Positions 11,484 through 23,535 of a stretch of DNA of 64,000 nt are shown here, one piece after another (the first letter of the stretch is position 1; each line of letters opens with the position of its first letter). Made by a program: the position numbers and the translations under genes. The stretch is from Cylindrobasidium torrendii FP15055 ss-10. Its lineage: Eukaryota; Basidiomycota; Agaricomycetes; Agaricales; Physalacriaceae. Under the pieces are notes generated by a model. The model ran no database searches and had not been told where the DNA came from. It saw nothing but the letters and a program-made list of their open reading frames with translations. The stretch lies in the NCBI GenBank assembly GCA_000934385.1, contig KN880461.1, positions 99,221 to 163,220 on the forward strand, given 5' to 3'.

Positions 11484-13014
11484 ATGGACTCAATATCAGT
11501 CTTCACGGAGGGAACGTTCGAGGAGCAGGTGCGTCTGCTAGACGTTCTGACTGCATAGGATTTGCTGACCTATGGTATTTCCCCCATCTTGTCCATCACT
11601 CATATCTATTTTGTACGCGCTCTTGCTCGCATTTTTTCCGGCGCTCTAGATCCAGGAACTTGTCGGTTACATTGCTCGCAACAAATCTGAAGAGGAGCGC
11701 TCTTCTTTTGTCCGCCAATTCTCGGATGCGTTCAAGAGTGCTGATGGCGCGCGCCCGCTCAGCGAAGATCTAGGGAGCCAGCAGCGCGTATTCGAGATGC
11801 TATTGAAGGAGACACTTCCAAGAGGACTCGGAGATGGAAACGAGAAAGGTGTGTTTACTCTGAAGGTGCAGGATGCCATAATAATGACTGGATTCATAGA
11901 GATTGAGGGCTTCTTCAACATGATCTTCTCGCATTTATTGTCTCTCTGGCCAACGGATTCCGAGACAACGAAGGAAAATGTATCGAAAATTATTGAGCTT
12001 GTCGAAGCTGCACCAGAATCACATACCGCAGTCAAATACAAGCTGTGAGTTGCTCTGGAGTATGGCAGACTATCTCCTAATTTTGGACAGGCTAACGAAC
12101 CTCTTCAACGCTCTGCCTCGTACCTCTGGACTCCGCTATTCCGTTTACACATCCCTGCTCAAGATTTCCCTCCCTCAAAACGCGAAGATCGAGCAGCCAG
12201 AAGTCAGCCGGTATCTCAGCGAATGGTCGATCAGCGACGAGGAGAGGACTGCTTTCCTCAAGACGCTCGTCGACGCGTACAGCAGCGCTGGCCAGCCGTT
12301 CGAAGCTTACAACTACCAACTCGCGTATGTGCGATCTCTGCCTGCGTCCTCCACCGATGCCGCTATCGACCTCATCGCGTCTGCTCTTCGTCTCCCAGAC
12401 CTCTTCGATTTCGACCCATTGTACAAAATCGATGCAGTCGTTTCCGCGAAGGATAACGAACTATTCGCCTTGCTGCAAGTGTTCCTCAGCGGTGGACTTG
12501 ACGACTACCTTGCCTGGGTGAAGGCTCATGAAGCCACCCTCGCCAAATTCAGTCAGTGCTAATCGTCCGTAGTCAAAGACCGTATCAGTGACTAATGGCG
12601 TTGAAAGACCTCGAAGCTGCAGCTCTGGAGCGTAAAATCCGCCTTCTCACTCTCTCCTCCCTCGCATCCGAGAAGATTGGCCAGAACGTATCCTTTGCCC
12701 AAATCGCAGAGGCCCTGCAGATTGACATTGCTGAGGTCGAGAAATGGGTCATTGATGGTGCGTTGAGCTTACTCACATTGTCGAGGGTGATATTGAGTGT
12801 GCCTCCAGTTATCCGTGCTGGACTTGTCTCAGCCAAGATTTCGCAAATTGCGCAGACAGTGCGCGTGAACAGGGCAACTGCCCGGTCCTTCGAGCGCCCG
12901 CAGTGGGAGAGTCTCGAGAAGAGACTTGTGGCATGGAAATCCGGACTAGCGGGGGTACTGGAGGTCGTCGCACAAGCGAGGCAGTCAATTGCCCCTCCGA
13001 CCTCCGCAAAATGA
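11484..13014 (+). CDS. Eukaryotic translation initiation factor 3 subunit M (PCI domain)
   Basis: eIF3m is a PCI-domain subunit of the cytosolic eIF3 complex, which bridges the 40S ribosome and mRNA. The start MDSISVFTEGTFEEQ is joined by introns to IQELVGYIARNKSEEERSSF. The helical-repeat middle (LTNLFNALPRTSGLRYSVY, PFEAYNYQLAYVRSLP, LPDLFDFDPLYKIDAV) and the C-terminal winged helix (LTLSSLASEKIGQNVSFAQI ... VEKWVIDVIRAGLVSAKI) are all characteristic. The protein has about 420 residues in seven or so exons. The first donor is gtgcgt at 11529. The 3' end at 13014 is followed by a long gene-free stretch. Length and all motifs look intact. Confidence 0.93.
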
Positions 13015-14202
13015 ACGCGACCTTGTATCTATCTATTCTGTGACATTGTCAATGCTGTATTCTTGCCCGATTCTTGTTGTATGTCTGTCACTGTTTTGGT
13101 CTTGCGCATGAGAAACACTTCTGCGAATTAAAAGACAAGCAAGACCTTTGCGTGGTATGCACATTGCATGCGACGAAAGCAGTCGATGGCTTTGTGTCAC
13201 GAGGCGACTCGTTATCACTTTTTAGGCGAAAATATGGCTTTTTCCATTTCGGCTGATGTCTTTCGGGCGCTACTTCAAATCTCAAGGGCCTACTACTAGG
13301 GCCTACTGAACTTGTAACATGTCAATGACCCATCGACCTTGACAGCAGGACGAGCAAGACGGTATTATAGACAATTTCATGTTGGACTAATGGACAGTAA
13401 CTATACCCTGGGACTCATGGTAGGTTGCACCAGAGCATCTGCTTTGTGCTGAGTAATTTGCCACTCGGGACTTCCCGATTGAAGCCATTTCAGAAGGCGA
13501 TCGTCACACTCTCACCCCAACCATCAACATGTCAAGTCGGTATGTCGAGCCATATTGCCTTCTGTAGTGTAAACCCGAAATTTGTTTGCATAGCTTCCCT
13601 ATCACGATTCCTATTACTGTGATTTGGAGTACTACTTTTGAAATTACTCCTCACAAGTGTGCAAAGGCGTTACGATAAACAGACCGGACAGTATCAAAAT
13701 TCCGTTGAACGGGTGGCAAGCGCGACTTGCAAGGAAACGAAAGTCAGGCGGCACCTCATACAACTCTTCACACTATCGCCGAATAGTATGGTTCTTTAGA
13801 ATACTTCTCACATGAGTGCAAATCGCTGAAAGCATACATGGAAAACAGACAGGAATCCGTTCGGACGGGTAAGCAAACACAAGTGACCGGAGAAGCAGCC
13901 AACAATGCGCAATGAGCAATTTCCAACGGTTGCCCAAATTGACGTCCAAACTACGAATATTGAGAAGATATGTTGCATGTTTTTACATCCAACAAATCTG
14001 AGCACATCTCTCGGATAGAGTATACGGGTTTGTACTCTAAGTGAGTCTGCAACCCAGAGCACGTCCCACACATACTTTGTACGAAAATGCATCCAATTGT
14101 TGCGAAAACCCGTACCTGCATCTCTACCTGTTATTGATTATTATAAGATGCAGCGTGGATGCCATAAGGCAGCTTAGGCAGGACCAGTACTAACGCCAGC
14201 TA
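13015..14202. other. 1.2 kb gene-free stretch with a diverged direct duplication
   Basis: This lies between the convergent ends of eIF3m (+) and mitochondrial PheRS (-). No reading frame here looks coding. It holds the diverged repeat pair listed separately and, at about 13287-13312, a short direct repeat of GGGCCTACT. No tRNA or other RNA gene was recognised. Confidence 0.55.
13638..13890. repeat. Pair of diverged direct repeats, about 160 bp apart
   Basis: Copy one (from about 13638) and copy two (from about 13800) share blocks in the same order: a TACTyCTCACA...GTGCAAA block, an AAACAGAC block, and a TCCGTT..ACGGGT block ending about 90-100 bp downstream. The first block matches at roughly 17 of 21 positions; between blocks there are small insertions and deletions. 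This could be a decayed tandem duplication or two copies of an old short element. No terminal inverted repeats or target duplications were found. Confidence 0.45.
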
Positions 14203-15599
14203 CTACCTGATTTCCACTGAGAATTGTGACTTCAGGCGTTCCTTGACCTGGTCATTGATAACGTTCGTCTCCTCGTTCGACAGGCTCCTGTCCATTGAGC
14301 GATAGTTGATCCTGTAACATAAGCTCTCTCGCTGTGTCTTGGGATGGACAAAGTGATCAATCTGGCGCAGTGGTCAGCTACGAAACAGGTCTGACATGGG
14401 AGAGGCGTACCCTCTTGACATCTTCGACAAGGTCACCCGCCACGTCGCGTACAACATCGCAAAAGTCATTCTCATGGACAGCAAACCCTGGAGTTAGCCA
14501 GAAACTGACATCCCGCGGGCAAGCGGGGTATTTAGAGTAAGGTTTGAATGTGTTGAGCACACCGCTCTGGAACTGGGAAAGAAAGCGTGCGTCCTGCGAC
14601 CAGAACAAGCGGATGTCGGGAATGGAGAAGAGGATCATGGCAATACGCTCAAGTCCGAGCCCGAAAGCCCAGCCTATTTTGTTGGAAATGCCTGTAGAAG
14701 AGTCAACGAATCTGGATATTAGAGGAAGGGGGAGGGATACCGGAAGCGTCCAGAGTCGCCTGCTGCACCACACCAGTGCCCAGTATTTCAAGCCACTGTC
14801 CGCGGAAGAAAACTTCCACTTCGTAGCTGGGACTCGTGAAGGGGAAGTATGTTTCAATCCAGCGGACGCGCAGAGGTTCATCCTTCGTGCCCTTGAATAG
14901 ATGCAACATCAGGCTGTTCAGTGATAACTTGAGGTTCTGTGCAACGAGTTCGGCATGCTTGGGGTTGTGACGAGACTGAACGGGATTTGAAGGGGAAATG
15001 TGCGGCACGTCTTCAATGATAATGTCCGACCGTGTGAGGTGCTGAGCCAATCGTTCGTTCTCTTCTTCCACTTCTCGCATCCCTGTAGCATCGTCACTCC
15101 AAATCCGCGCGCCCTCCATCTGGTGGAATACGGGATAATGTGAGCCGTCAATCTCGTCGCGTCGGTACACGTCTGCGGTGAGCAGCCATTTGGTTTCACC
15201 CTTGCGGAAGGTTTCGACTTCGTGCGCAGATGTATGCGTTCGAAGCATCATTCCCTTGTTGATGTAGTAGCTGTCGGTGAGCGAACGTCCGGGGTGGTCC
15301 AATGGGAACGACAGGTCGTCAAAGTTTTTCTGCGGGGTGACCACCGGAGATAGATTCGACAGGTGCGCAAAGTCGGGCCAATGTGATTCAATGAGGGTCC
15401 GCAAGGTGGACAATGGATGCGACGGTTGGGCATGGAGTCGACGGGGTACCTTTGCGAGAATGGCTGGGGAAACGTTCGTTATTTCGTCCGTCGCGTACTT
15501 CTGTCCCAATATTTCTATGTATTCTGGTCGGTTGCTCATCCATCTTCTCCCAGCAAGGGTCCGTTGGCAACGTATAGGAAAATTGGCCAGTCGCGGCAT
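14203..15599 (-). CDS. MSF1: Phenylalanyl-tRNA synthetase, mitochondrial
   Basis: It charges mitochondrial tRNA-Phe. Three exons (15599-14741, 14691-14411, 14361-14203) give about 430 residues, the usual size of the monomeric mitochondrial enzyme. A basic N-terminus with Arg, Ser and Leu ([20 protein letters not shown]) serves as presequence. Class II landmarks are [17 protein letters not shown], the motif 2 region around [20 protein letters not shown], and motif 3 in [20 protein letters not shown]. The C-terminal anticodon-binding domain ([14 protein letters not shown] ... [13 protein letters not shown], then [20 protein letters not shown]) is complete and ends SQFSVEIR. Both introns are 49 nt and canonical. 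Confidence 0.95.
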
Positions 15600-16320
15600 A
15601 TTTGACCGCGTGCTCGTGAACGCGTCGAAGAGAGATCGGGCTCGGTGTCAGTGATCGCGTCACGAAGGATCACATCACTACCACCGAACCACTATGCCCT
15701 AAGGAGGGTATACAACCATTCTCGAGCTCTTTATCAGTGATTGAAATTCAACAACATTGATCTTCACCCACTGAATGCCCCATTGTTGCAGTGCCGAGAG
15801 TAAGGGAAGCAATACAACTTGTACTTACGGCCTGGCATGACTTGCCACTCATCGCAGATTCGCACGTCCTTTCACCACCTTTGTCCATCAAACTTACTTG
15901 AGGTGCAATTCTCGCACTTGTAAGCAATAATGTATTATCACTCAGAAGACTTCCTCACGACGAGAGCGATGGGGACTGTAATGCCATGGTTTGGGCGTGG
16001 GTGATGCTATCAAAGCGGAGGTGGGGACTGTAAAGTCATAACATGGCGAAGACAGTGGAGTTTGGTGACAATGAGATATTACACATTTACTTAGACAATA
16101 TCTACATAACCCCCCGGGGATTTCCACATAGATAGTTCTCTTCGGAGACGAAGGGGTCTCCCATCATGAATGGCATTGATTTCGCCGTTGTCATGCCGCA
16201 GTGAGAGGTAAGGAAATGAAGACAACCCGTTTACTGAAGTATCTCAGTCTACAAAATGCGTACATTACGGAACAAGTGATAGCATGCAACAGATGAACAG
16301 GGTATGCGGTGCCAAAGAGG
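15600..16320. other. Intergenic: PheRS promoter and Pik1 3' region
   Basis: About 720 bp between two minus-strand genes. I see no gene, repeat or RNA signature. The stretch from 15830 to 16130 is mixed-composition sequence with only short chance reading frames. Confidence 0.5.
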
Positions 16321-19300
16321 CTATAATATCGACTGCGAGTAATACTGGAACTGCGAGCACGAGTTAGTAATGCGACTACCAAAAATACCATACTGGGCAA
16401 GGCCCAAGAAGCCATGGCCATATCAAGAACACTGAGACTCACCGAATCGTACAATCTTGTCCAATGTGAACCCAATGATGTATCTATTAATCGATCTACA
16501 TGCTCTCCAACCAACGAATGTGTCAACGCAGGCTGGAATCGTTCGCGAACCATCGCCGCTGTTTGCTCTCCGAATGCCGCAAAGCACGGGAAAGAAGAAT
16601 CCTTTTGCATCAGCTCGATGAGTGCTGGAGAGAGTCAGTGAACACCAGCACGGTACGAATGCAATGAACATACTGATAATTCGATCACAGTGTTTTCTTG
16701 CCGCCTCGAATCCCTCTCTAAACAAACGCCGGAATTCATGATACGCAGGGCTGGTAACACCACCCAACACCTCAATGTATTCGTATGGGAACTTGAACGG
16801 AGCAGCCTCAAAACCTATGTTGCCCGGCGTGTTCGTCAGGATAAACCCAAAGTCGATGTGGATAAGGTGTCCGTCACGGTCCAAGAGGATGTTTCCGTTA
16901 TGCCTATCCTTGATTTGCAAAAGGTATGCAATGACGCTGTAGCCTGCCAGGGACTTGGCAAAGTTGCGTTGTGCACGGATGAACTTCGCGGACGAGGGGT
17001 CGCCATAAGTCTGGGAAATATTTAGTGGATGGCAACGCGTACGAGGCGACTGTCACACACATGGATGAAATGGTCGAGGAGGGTGACGTGACCTAGCCTC
17101 CCTTCCGTTATTCTGCGCGCATACTCCGCCTTCTTGATTGAGTGTATGGAAACAGCGTCCGTGATCGTTTCAACCAATCCCGACGAGCCGCCTAGAATGA
17201 CGATCCGGAAACTGTGACTTTTTAGACATCCCAATCCACTTCGGAGCTAGAGAAACGCACTATCGTGCCCAGCACTGGCAGTTCTCTTCAGTCCATATGC
17301 GCTGGAATTCGCGAATCAGTTGCGTTGCGAGTTGTTCTTGCCGAAGGTCGCCGCCCGTCTTGACGATGACCGACACACAGTCCCAGTTTGCAAGATGGCC
17401 ATAAGGAGACCCATGTCTTATTCGACTCTGGAAAGGGATCAACATAATATCGTCACAATAGGCACGGAAACATACCTTCTTCGCAGCCCAACTCTCACTA
17501 AATACCACGGCGCTAGGATCGGCCTTGTTTAACTCTCTTCGAATGATTCCTTCGTCTTCTGCCGTCTTCATGCCACTGATATTGTCTACGCGCATGATGC
17601 TGGCCGCCATCTGCTCGGCGTCTCGGTTCTCCTTCATGCGTTCCATTCTTTCCTCCTCTAGGGCCAACATCTCCGCCATTATCCTGTCCTTGATTCCAGA
17701 TGCATCCGAAGGTTCGACGCGCTGTCTAGCCTGTGTCTGTGTCTGTGTCTGCTGTTCCGTTGACTGATTCGGTCCAGTGACGCTCAACCAGTTTGAACCA
17801 GGCAGCCAGCTCATCGATGCCCAGGTCGAGTGATTTTCATTCGCGCCATTTTGAGCATGCTGTTGTTGCGCTGTGCTCGCGTTCAGCTGTGCAAGCATTA
17901 TTGCGGCTGTCCGCATTCGCTCGGAATATTCGTCCAACGACAACGCGTGTCCAGGTGTCAGAGGAGGTTCGGGAATGGGGTTCTGCTCAAACAAAGGACT
18001 TGGAGGGATGGAAGACGGCCGTGACCATGCAGCCATATCCAACTCCTTGTTCTTGGGAGTTGGAGGCAGAACAATCGTGTCCGACAAATCGGCACGCGTT
18101 CGTAAAGAAGTGTCTTGTCCATACAACTGCTCGACCAGGTCAACCTCCTCCTCCTCCTCCTCTTCACTTGGTAGCTGAGCGCCGGACGTTGTAGGTGTTG
18201 CTGGTATTACAGAAACTGTAGCCGATATTGGGGAATCTGCTGGCTCAGCAGCGACTGGTGCATCAGGGTCTACGCCGACATCTAAGCCTTCTGCACCTGA
18301 GAGTGTCTTCTTATGTCTATGGGGAACCGCAATCGTGTTGAAGGGAATAAGGTCCTTGGATGCGCCTTTGCGCTCTTGCTCTTTGAGGACGATTTTCTTC
18401 AGGACCTCTTTGTTTGCACGCCGCGCTGGGTCGAAATCTAAATCGTCGTTCAAGATTTCAATGAGCAGCACGTAGGGTGCCCGCTCGGCAGAGTTGAGTA
18501 CCACACTTTCCCCGGGAGGAATGCGGACGATGCGGTGATGGGGTTGTAGCTGACCACTGCCTGGCAAAGTAGCATCCGAGGACGAACACCACATTGGCAT
18601 ACAGACTTCTGCCGGCAGGATGTGATTCAACGCGGTCAGTTCGGCGCGTAATGCACTGATGCGAGCGGGGCGAGGAATGACGAGCAGTCGGTTGGATATG
18701 TTTTCGAGAGTGAGCAGAAACTGAACCTCCGAGCGACAGTAATGGCTTCGGAGTAGATGCGTTTGGGAAGCATCGTCGTAGGCATGAAGGAGGGCGTCTG
18801 CGGTGTTGACAACCGACGATGAGCGTATGGGCGTGCGTAAGGGATGCATTGAGGGTGTGGACTGGTATGGGGTCATAACTTGCTCGTTGTCTAGCTGACC
18901 GAGGGGGTCGATAGATGCACGCGACTTCTTGAGATGTAACGGCAGGGCAGGGGCAGTAAGAGACGCGCCAATTGTCCGTCTTCGCGCAAGGCGAGCACGG
19001 GGTTTGTTGGCTGCAGGTTCAGGCTCGTCTTCATCCTCGTCTTCATCGTCATCGATGGACAGAGTGCTGATGGTGGGGCTTGTGGTCCGCACAGAATTCT
19101 CCTCGTGGCGGTCGATGCTTCGTTGGTCAGTGCCATCTTCGTCAATGCGGCCTTGCTCGATAGCGACTTGACCAACTATGTCGGTGAGACAGGGCATGCC
19201 GGGAACGCTAGCTAGAACGACGCCTATGCCAACGATGGCAGGTTCTGCATGGTGTTTGATCTTTTTGCGTTGGAAACGACTCTGGAAGGGTAGGCTGATA

Positions 19301-19800
19301 GATGCGTAGGGACCAGTGGCTGGCGGAGGGAGATCACCGAAGATGATTTCATGGCAGCGGAGAAGAATGCGCTGGCAAATCACGAATGAATGCGAGCCGT
19401 GGGGGACGAGGGCTAAATCGCGTAGGCTGGCTTGCATAAACCATAACGTCTGGCGCACTCTGAGCAAGGCCACTAGCCAGAGGTTACTTGACGTACGAGC
19501 AATGCAATGTGAGTTGACCTTGAGCAGATATCCGTAACGAAGCACTCCAGAGCGCGCGATTTTGAAGGACGGGTTACGAGTAAATGGCTAGCAGCAGTTA
19601 GTACGCGCTTTGGCGATTTTGTACACAACGCACCAGATAAACCCCCAAACATCTGCTAACTCCTGCGTGTCGAATTGGCGGAGTCGACGCGTTATGTAGT
19701 ACGTGATCCCAATGTTGTCTGAGTAGAGGCTGAGGTACTGCAGTGCGACATGAAGTGAAAAGTAGTTCTGGAAGAGCCGTAAGAGGAGAGAATGTGACAT
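16321..19800 (-). CDS. PIK1: Phosphatidylinositol 4-kinase, Pik1/PI4K-beta type
   Basis: It makes phosphatidylinositol 4-phosphate at the Golgi and nucleus. The N-terminal lipid-kinase-unique (LKU) helices start MSHSLLLRLFQNYFSLHVAL and include DIGITYYITRRLRQFDTQEL and TLWFMQASLRDLAL. A long middle part is low in complexity: acidic DDDEDEDEDEPEP near residue 215, a Glu run, and a QTQTQTQ tract. The kinase domain follows (SPYGHLANWDCVSVIVKTGG, LRQEQLATQLIREF, ETITDAVSIHSIKK). The catalytic loop is QIKDRHNGNILLD and the metal motif is HIDFGFIL. The C-terminus ends LYDSFQYYSQSIL with TAG at 16321. The start is chosen because LKU begins at its first residues. At least seven short introns were traced. 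About 1,080 residues. Confidence 0.93.
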
Positions 19801-20718
19801 GAAGGAGCCAAAGTACGTTAGACACGTGGATGCATCCCGGAAGCCAAGCTCTCCTCCGTCGATCGTCCTTTGTGAGTTCGACTCCAGGAGACTCAGTGAT
19901 TAGAGTTTCTACCCACTCGGGTTGGAATTTCCCATATGCTCGCTCTACACAGTCAATTCTCTCCAGGAGCTCTGGACTTTCGTCCCTTCAACACAACCGT
20001 GGCACCCTCATTCATAAGTATTCTTCAATACACAAGTATCTCGTCAAGTTGAATACTGTAGTAGTGATCGGTGCCAAAGCCAAAAGGACTACTTATGCAG
20101 TCGGCTTCAATATAGCTTGAGAATATGTGTACAGTAACATAGGACCTGTGCACGGGTGTGCTTCACGCCAGGTCAGGTAGTACTAGAATTTGACTAGGAT
20201 GCTATCCTTCACTCCTCAACCCATCTATCGAGCGCGTGCGTCCGGGAAAAGCGCTCCGCGTACATTGAGATCGTGTTTATCCACACCTGGCTAGGAGCGG
20301 AGGTGCACAAGGCGCTGAACATATTTACAAGAAAGTATAAATGGACATCCACGCCGATAGATACACCACGCAGTGGTACAAAACCAATCCTCTGGCTCTC
20401 AGTCTGCCAACACATACTCTGGACTCGTACCAGAGAGACGACCACTGCTGGAATACCCTGCTACCACTATCATTGATAATGCAGTACGGCTTGCATCGTT
20501 TGCAAATAATATGCCTTATGTGTCGAAGGTGAATTCCGCTGAATGTGCAGGGGGATGTCTCGACGACATTTCGGTAGGTTTTCACAAAATCCGTCTCAGA
20601 CAGCGGAAGTCCATGTCAAACCCCGACTACTAGGTCAAGTTGCTGGGACCGAACTCTTAATGACACCCACAGAGCTCGGAAAGACAGATAATGGACATTT
20701 TGTTCAATGTTATGCTGC
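19801..20718. other. Intergenic: Pik1 promoter and OST3 3' region
   Basis: About 900 bp. A CACGTG core lies at 19823-19828, very close to the Pik1 start. Several small overlapping frames on both strands around 20200-20700 show no consistent coding character and were not called. Nothing else was recognised. Confidence 0.5.
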
Positions 20719-21898
20719 CTACAAGAATAACCGGAAGGGGTATCCTGAAGAACACATGAGCAAAGAACAAGCGGGAATAGTCGAAGGGGCTTGCCTCTGT
20801 TCTTGACTTTGAACAGCGCAATGAGGACGGAATACACGAGCATGATGACGAAGGTCCACAAATAGACCTGCACACGCTGGCGGCCTGGTGAGGTTTGATA
20901 AGGAACGACCGCGGTGAGCATTAGGAATGAGAGTGCCAATGTGCCGTCTAAGGAACATTAGTCGACCATCAATTGCGTGTAAAAGCCATGTACATATCAA
21001 AGAGATCACTTGCACCTCCTGGCCATACATATTCTGGTATCCAGCTGCAACCCAGCTACCGTTCGGGCCGGTAAAGGGTACACCACGGATTTGAGTGAAC
21101 ATGTAGCCAGAGGTCATAACAAGGGAGGTGAAGATTGTGCCAGCTGCCCAGACCCATTTGTTTTGGAGAAATGGTCCAACCCAGCGGAGAAGCGAGAGGA
21201 AACTGACAACTCCCGCAATTGAGGTCAGCAGCTTGCCCCAATTGAATGGCTCGCTGTATGGGATGGGAATGGGAGTGTGACGGGAAAGCTGCTCTGCGAG
21301 TGGACCGGCTTCGAAGCCGCTGCGCAATACCGTCAGAAGTTGAATAGTATTGAAAGAGTGTACGCACCTGGAGAAGTCGTACTTGTGTGGTCCGAACCTT
21401 CCACTAGCGGGTGCGTGAGGACCATCGGTCGCGGAATAAATGTAGACAGCCGGAGCAGATGACAGACCAAGCTGCGGATGAAGCAGTCAGTAATGACAGT
21501 CAGAAAGCCCTGAAAGTGACGCACCTTTTGGAATGTCGCTTGCCCGTCGTCGAAATCCAGCGTCGCGAAGAAATGGTTGTCGCGTTCTGCCTTGGGAACT
21601 TTGTGCCACGCCTGCGCGACTTCATTCCACGATGGATCGAAATTTCTACGCGTGTTGAGGATGGATTGTCTATCCAGCATTTCATTACGCACTTGCAAGG
21701 TTCACATCTACGACGCTTGTCTAAAGCAGTGAGCTGAATGGCCGCGGACCAGTTGCGATTTGAACTAGTCAAGAGCTCAAACGTGTTCGGGGTGAGCTTG
21801 ATGACTCCATTTCCCTTTTCTGCGAGTTCTGCAAGTTCAAGTTGCGGGTCCTTGGCAAGTACCAGGAGCGGGAGGAGGAGGGCTGGAAGCCAATGCAT
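20719..21898 (-). CDS. OST3: Oligosaccharyltransferase subunit Ost3/Ost6 (thioredoxin-like)
   Basis: This is the oxidoreductase subunit of the ER oligosaccharyltransferase, which tethers substrate cysteines while N-glycans are added. It has about 330 residues. The signal peptide is MHWLPALLLPLLVLAKD. The lumenal thioredoxin-like domain carries the CxxC motif as RRRCEPCKNFDPSWNEV; an intron splits the codon for the Lys directly after the second Cys. SAPAVYIYSATDGPHAP follows. Four transmembrane helices complete it (LLTSIAGVVSFLSLLRWVG, AAGTIFTSLVMTSGYMF, GTLALSFLMLTAVV, LWTFVIMLVYSVLIALF), and the end is NRGYPFRLFL. Reaching that conserved end requires the last intron (20745-20794) to use a GC donor (gcaagc...cttcag). 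Other donors are mostly gtgcgt. Confidence 0.93.
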
Positions 21899-22409
21899 GG
21901 TCGAAGAACAAGCGTGACACGTTGTCCCACAGCGACGATTGAGCCGGCCGGCATAACTGACTACTGGCTCCGAACGCTTTAACGCGCTCAGTAATGTGTT
22001 CTTCACATTAAACTTCATTTTCATATTGTTCGTATGAGTCCGCCAGTGTCAGTCTATGCCATCACAATTACTCCTCTCAACCACTACAGAACATCGTGTG
22101 AAATATATGCACTGAACCACTCAATATCGATGCCTGGTACATAGGACAGTGTGCCCTCAGTTTGAATGACCTGGTGCGAAGCGGCCGTATCGCAGCAATG
22201 CCGGTCTTGGGGCTTCCTCGAACATACACGGTGACAATCGTTTCAATGACTAGCGAGATTGACTGTGAGGAGTATGCAGAGTAGAGTCGTGAATTAACAG
22301 TTGGTAGGCTAAGCATCTACAGCACTTCCACTGCGTCAGTATATACCATATCAATACATTAACGATCGTACGTCCTCCCCCTTCCCCCCAAGCTATCCTA
22401 GAGCATGCG
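21899..22409. other. Intergenic between OST3 and MGE1
   Basis: About 510 bp holding the OST3 promoter and the MGE1 3' region. No feature beyond short chance reading frames is seen. Confidence 0.5.
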
Positions 22410-23202
22410 CTATGACTGTGACTCTTGGGCAACACCAACCTGGGCAGCACGGAGCACCCGATCCTTAATGAGGTAGCCGGTCTTTTGGCAGTCGATGACT
22501 GTGCCGGGCTGCTTGCCTGGGACAGGCGCCTGGTAAAGTGCTTCGTGGCGGTTGGGGTCGAAGGAATCGCCTGTTGGGTCGAACGGCTTTACGTGGTACT
22601 TGAAGAGCGTCTGGAGGAGCTGGCGCTGAGTGAGCTCAACGCCCTGGTAGAGCTCCCGCAAGTGTGCTTCTGGAGGCTTGGAGTCCGAGGTAGGCGGTGG
22701 TGATGAGGGCTCGGAGGATGATTTTTCCACAGGCTGTGCGTACTGGGCTGGCACTGACTTGAGCGCGAGGGAGAGCACGTCGACGGTCTCGAGGAGGTCT
22801 GAGGCAAATCGTGTGATGGCAAAGTCGCGCGTCTGCTCCTTATCGCGTGCAGCATTACGCTGGAGATTGAGGAAGTCAGCCTGGAGATAGCGTAATCGTC
22901 CCTGGAAGAGGTTAGTGGTGAGAGACGCGACATTACACGACACGACGTACCATGAGGTCCGTTACTTCTGTCTCTTTTTCCTTGAGTTTTGCGGCCTCCG
23001 GGGAGAGTGTTTCCGCCGTCTCGCTGCCGCTTGCTCCGTCTTCCTTCCCATCCTCTGCCTGCTGGTCGGCGGGTTTGGCGTCGGAATAGTGCCTTCTGGG
23101 CTGCCATGTTCGCGAGGGAAGCGCAGAGGAAGAACGTGCGAAGGTCCTGGGCGACAACGAAGCCGTACAGGAGCGGACAAGGCGGAGGGCAGCGGGGCTC
23201 AT
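22410..23202 (-). CDS. MGE1: Mitochondrial GrpE nucleotide exchange factor
   Basis: Mge1 is the ADP-release factor for mitochondrial Hsp70 in import and folding. Two exons with one intron at about 22919-22970 give about 250 residues. The N-terminus is a typical mitochondrial presequence (MSPAALRLVRSCTASLSPRTFARSS, then PRRHYSD). The long GrpE helix follows (KLKEKETEVTDLM GRLRYLQADFLNLQRNAARDK) and the FAITRFASDLLETVDVLSLAL region. The C-terminal beta domain includes LLQTLFKYHVKPFDPTGDSF, ALYQAPVPGKQPGTV and LRAAQVGVAQ. It is transcribed divergently from the C1-THF synthase across about 330 bp. Confidence 0.95.
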
Positions 23203-23535
23203 TATGTTACTCGGTGGGATATGGTCGTCGGAGACAAGGCTCTAATTTTTGTGACACAAAAAGTCCGGCACTTACCGGCAGGCGCCGGGCCAGACACGCG
23301 CACATATTTCGGGGCAAACTGAGAAGCGGGTAAGTCACTCTTTGCTCGACGACCTCCACCGTTACGCCCCGTATTTTTCGCCTATGGAGGTGTAATTTCT
23401 GTGAAGACCACTCCTTTTTTCGGCGTCGCTCATTCGATGAATTTCCTGAGGCTCACAAGACCAAAAAGTTCCCAAATGGGGACACAATCGCATTTAAAAC
23501 GCACTGCTTATCTCTGCTTCTTTCACTCTCGCACC
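23203..23535. other. Shared promoter between MGE1 (-) and C1-THF synthase (+)
   Basis: This 333-bp divergent intergenic region is the only space for both promoters. I see no unambiguous TATA box. A pyrimidine-rich stretch (ctgcttctttcactctc) sits just before the C1-THF synthase start. Confidence 0.5.

Noticed and set aside
18891..19175. Out-of-frame open frame in the Pik1 middle region
   Set aside because: It arises from the acidic low-complexity repeat of the real Pik1 frame.
20209..20700. Several small overlapping frames on both strands
   Set aside because: No family resemblance, no consistent splice sites, and they contradict each other.
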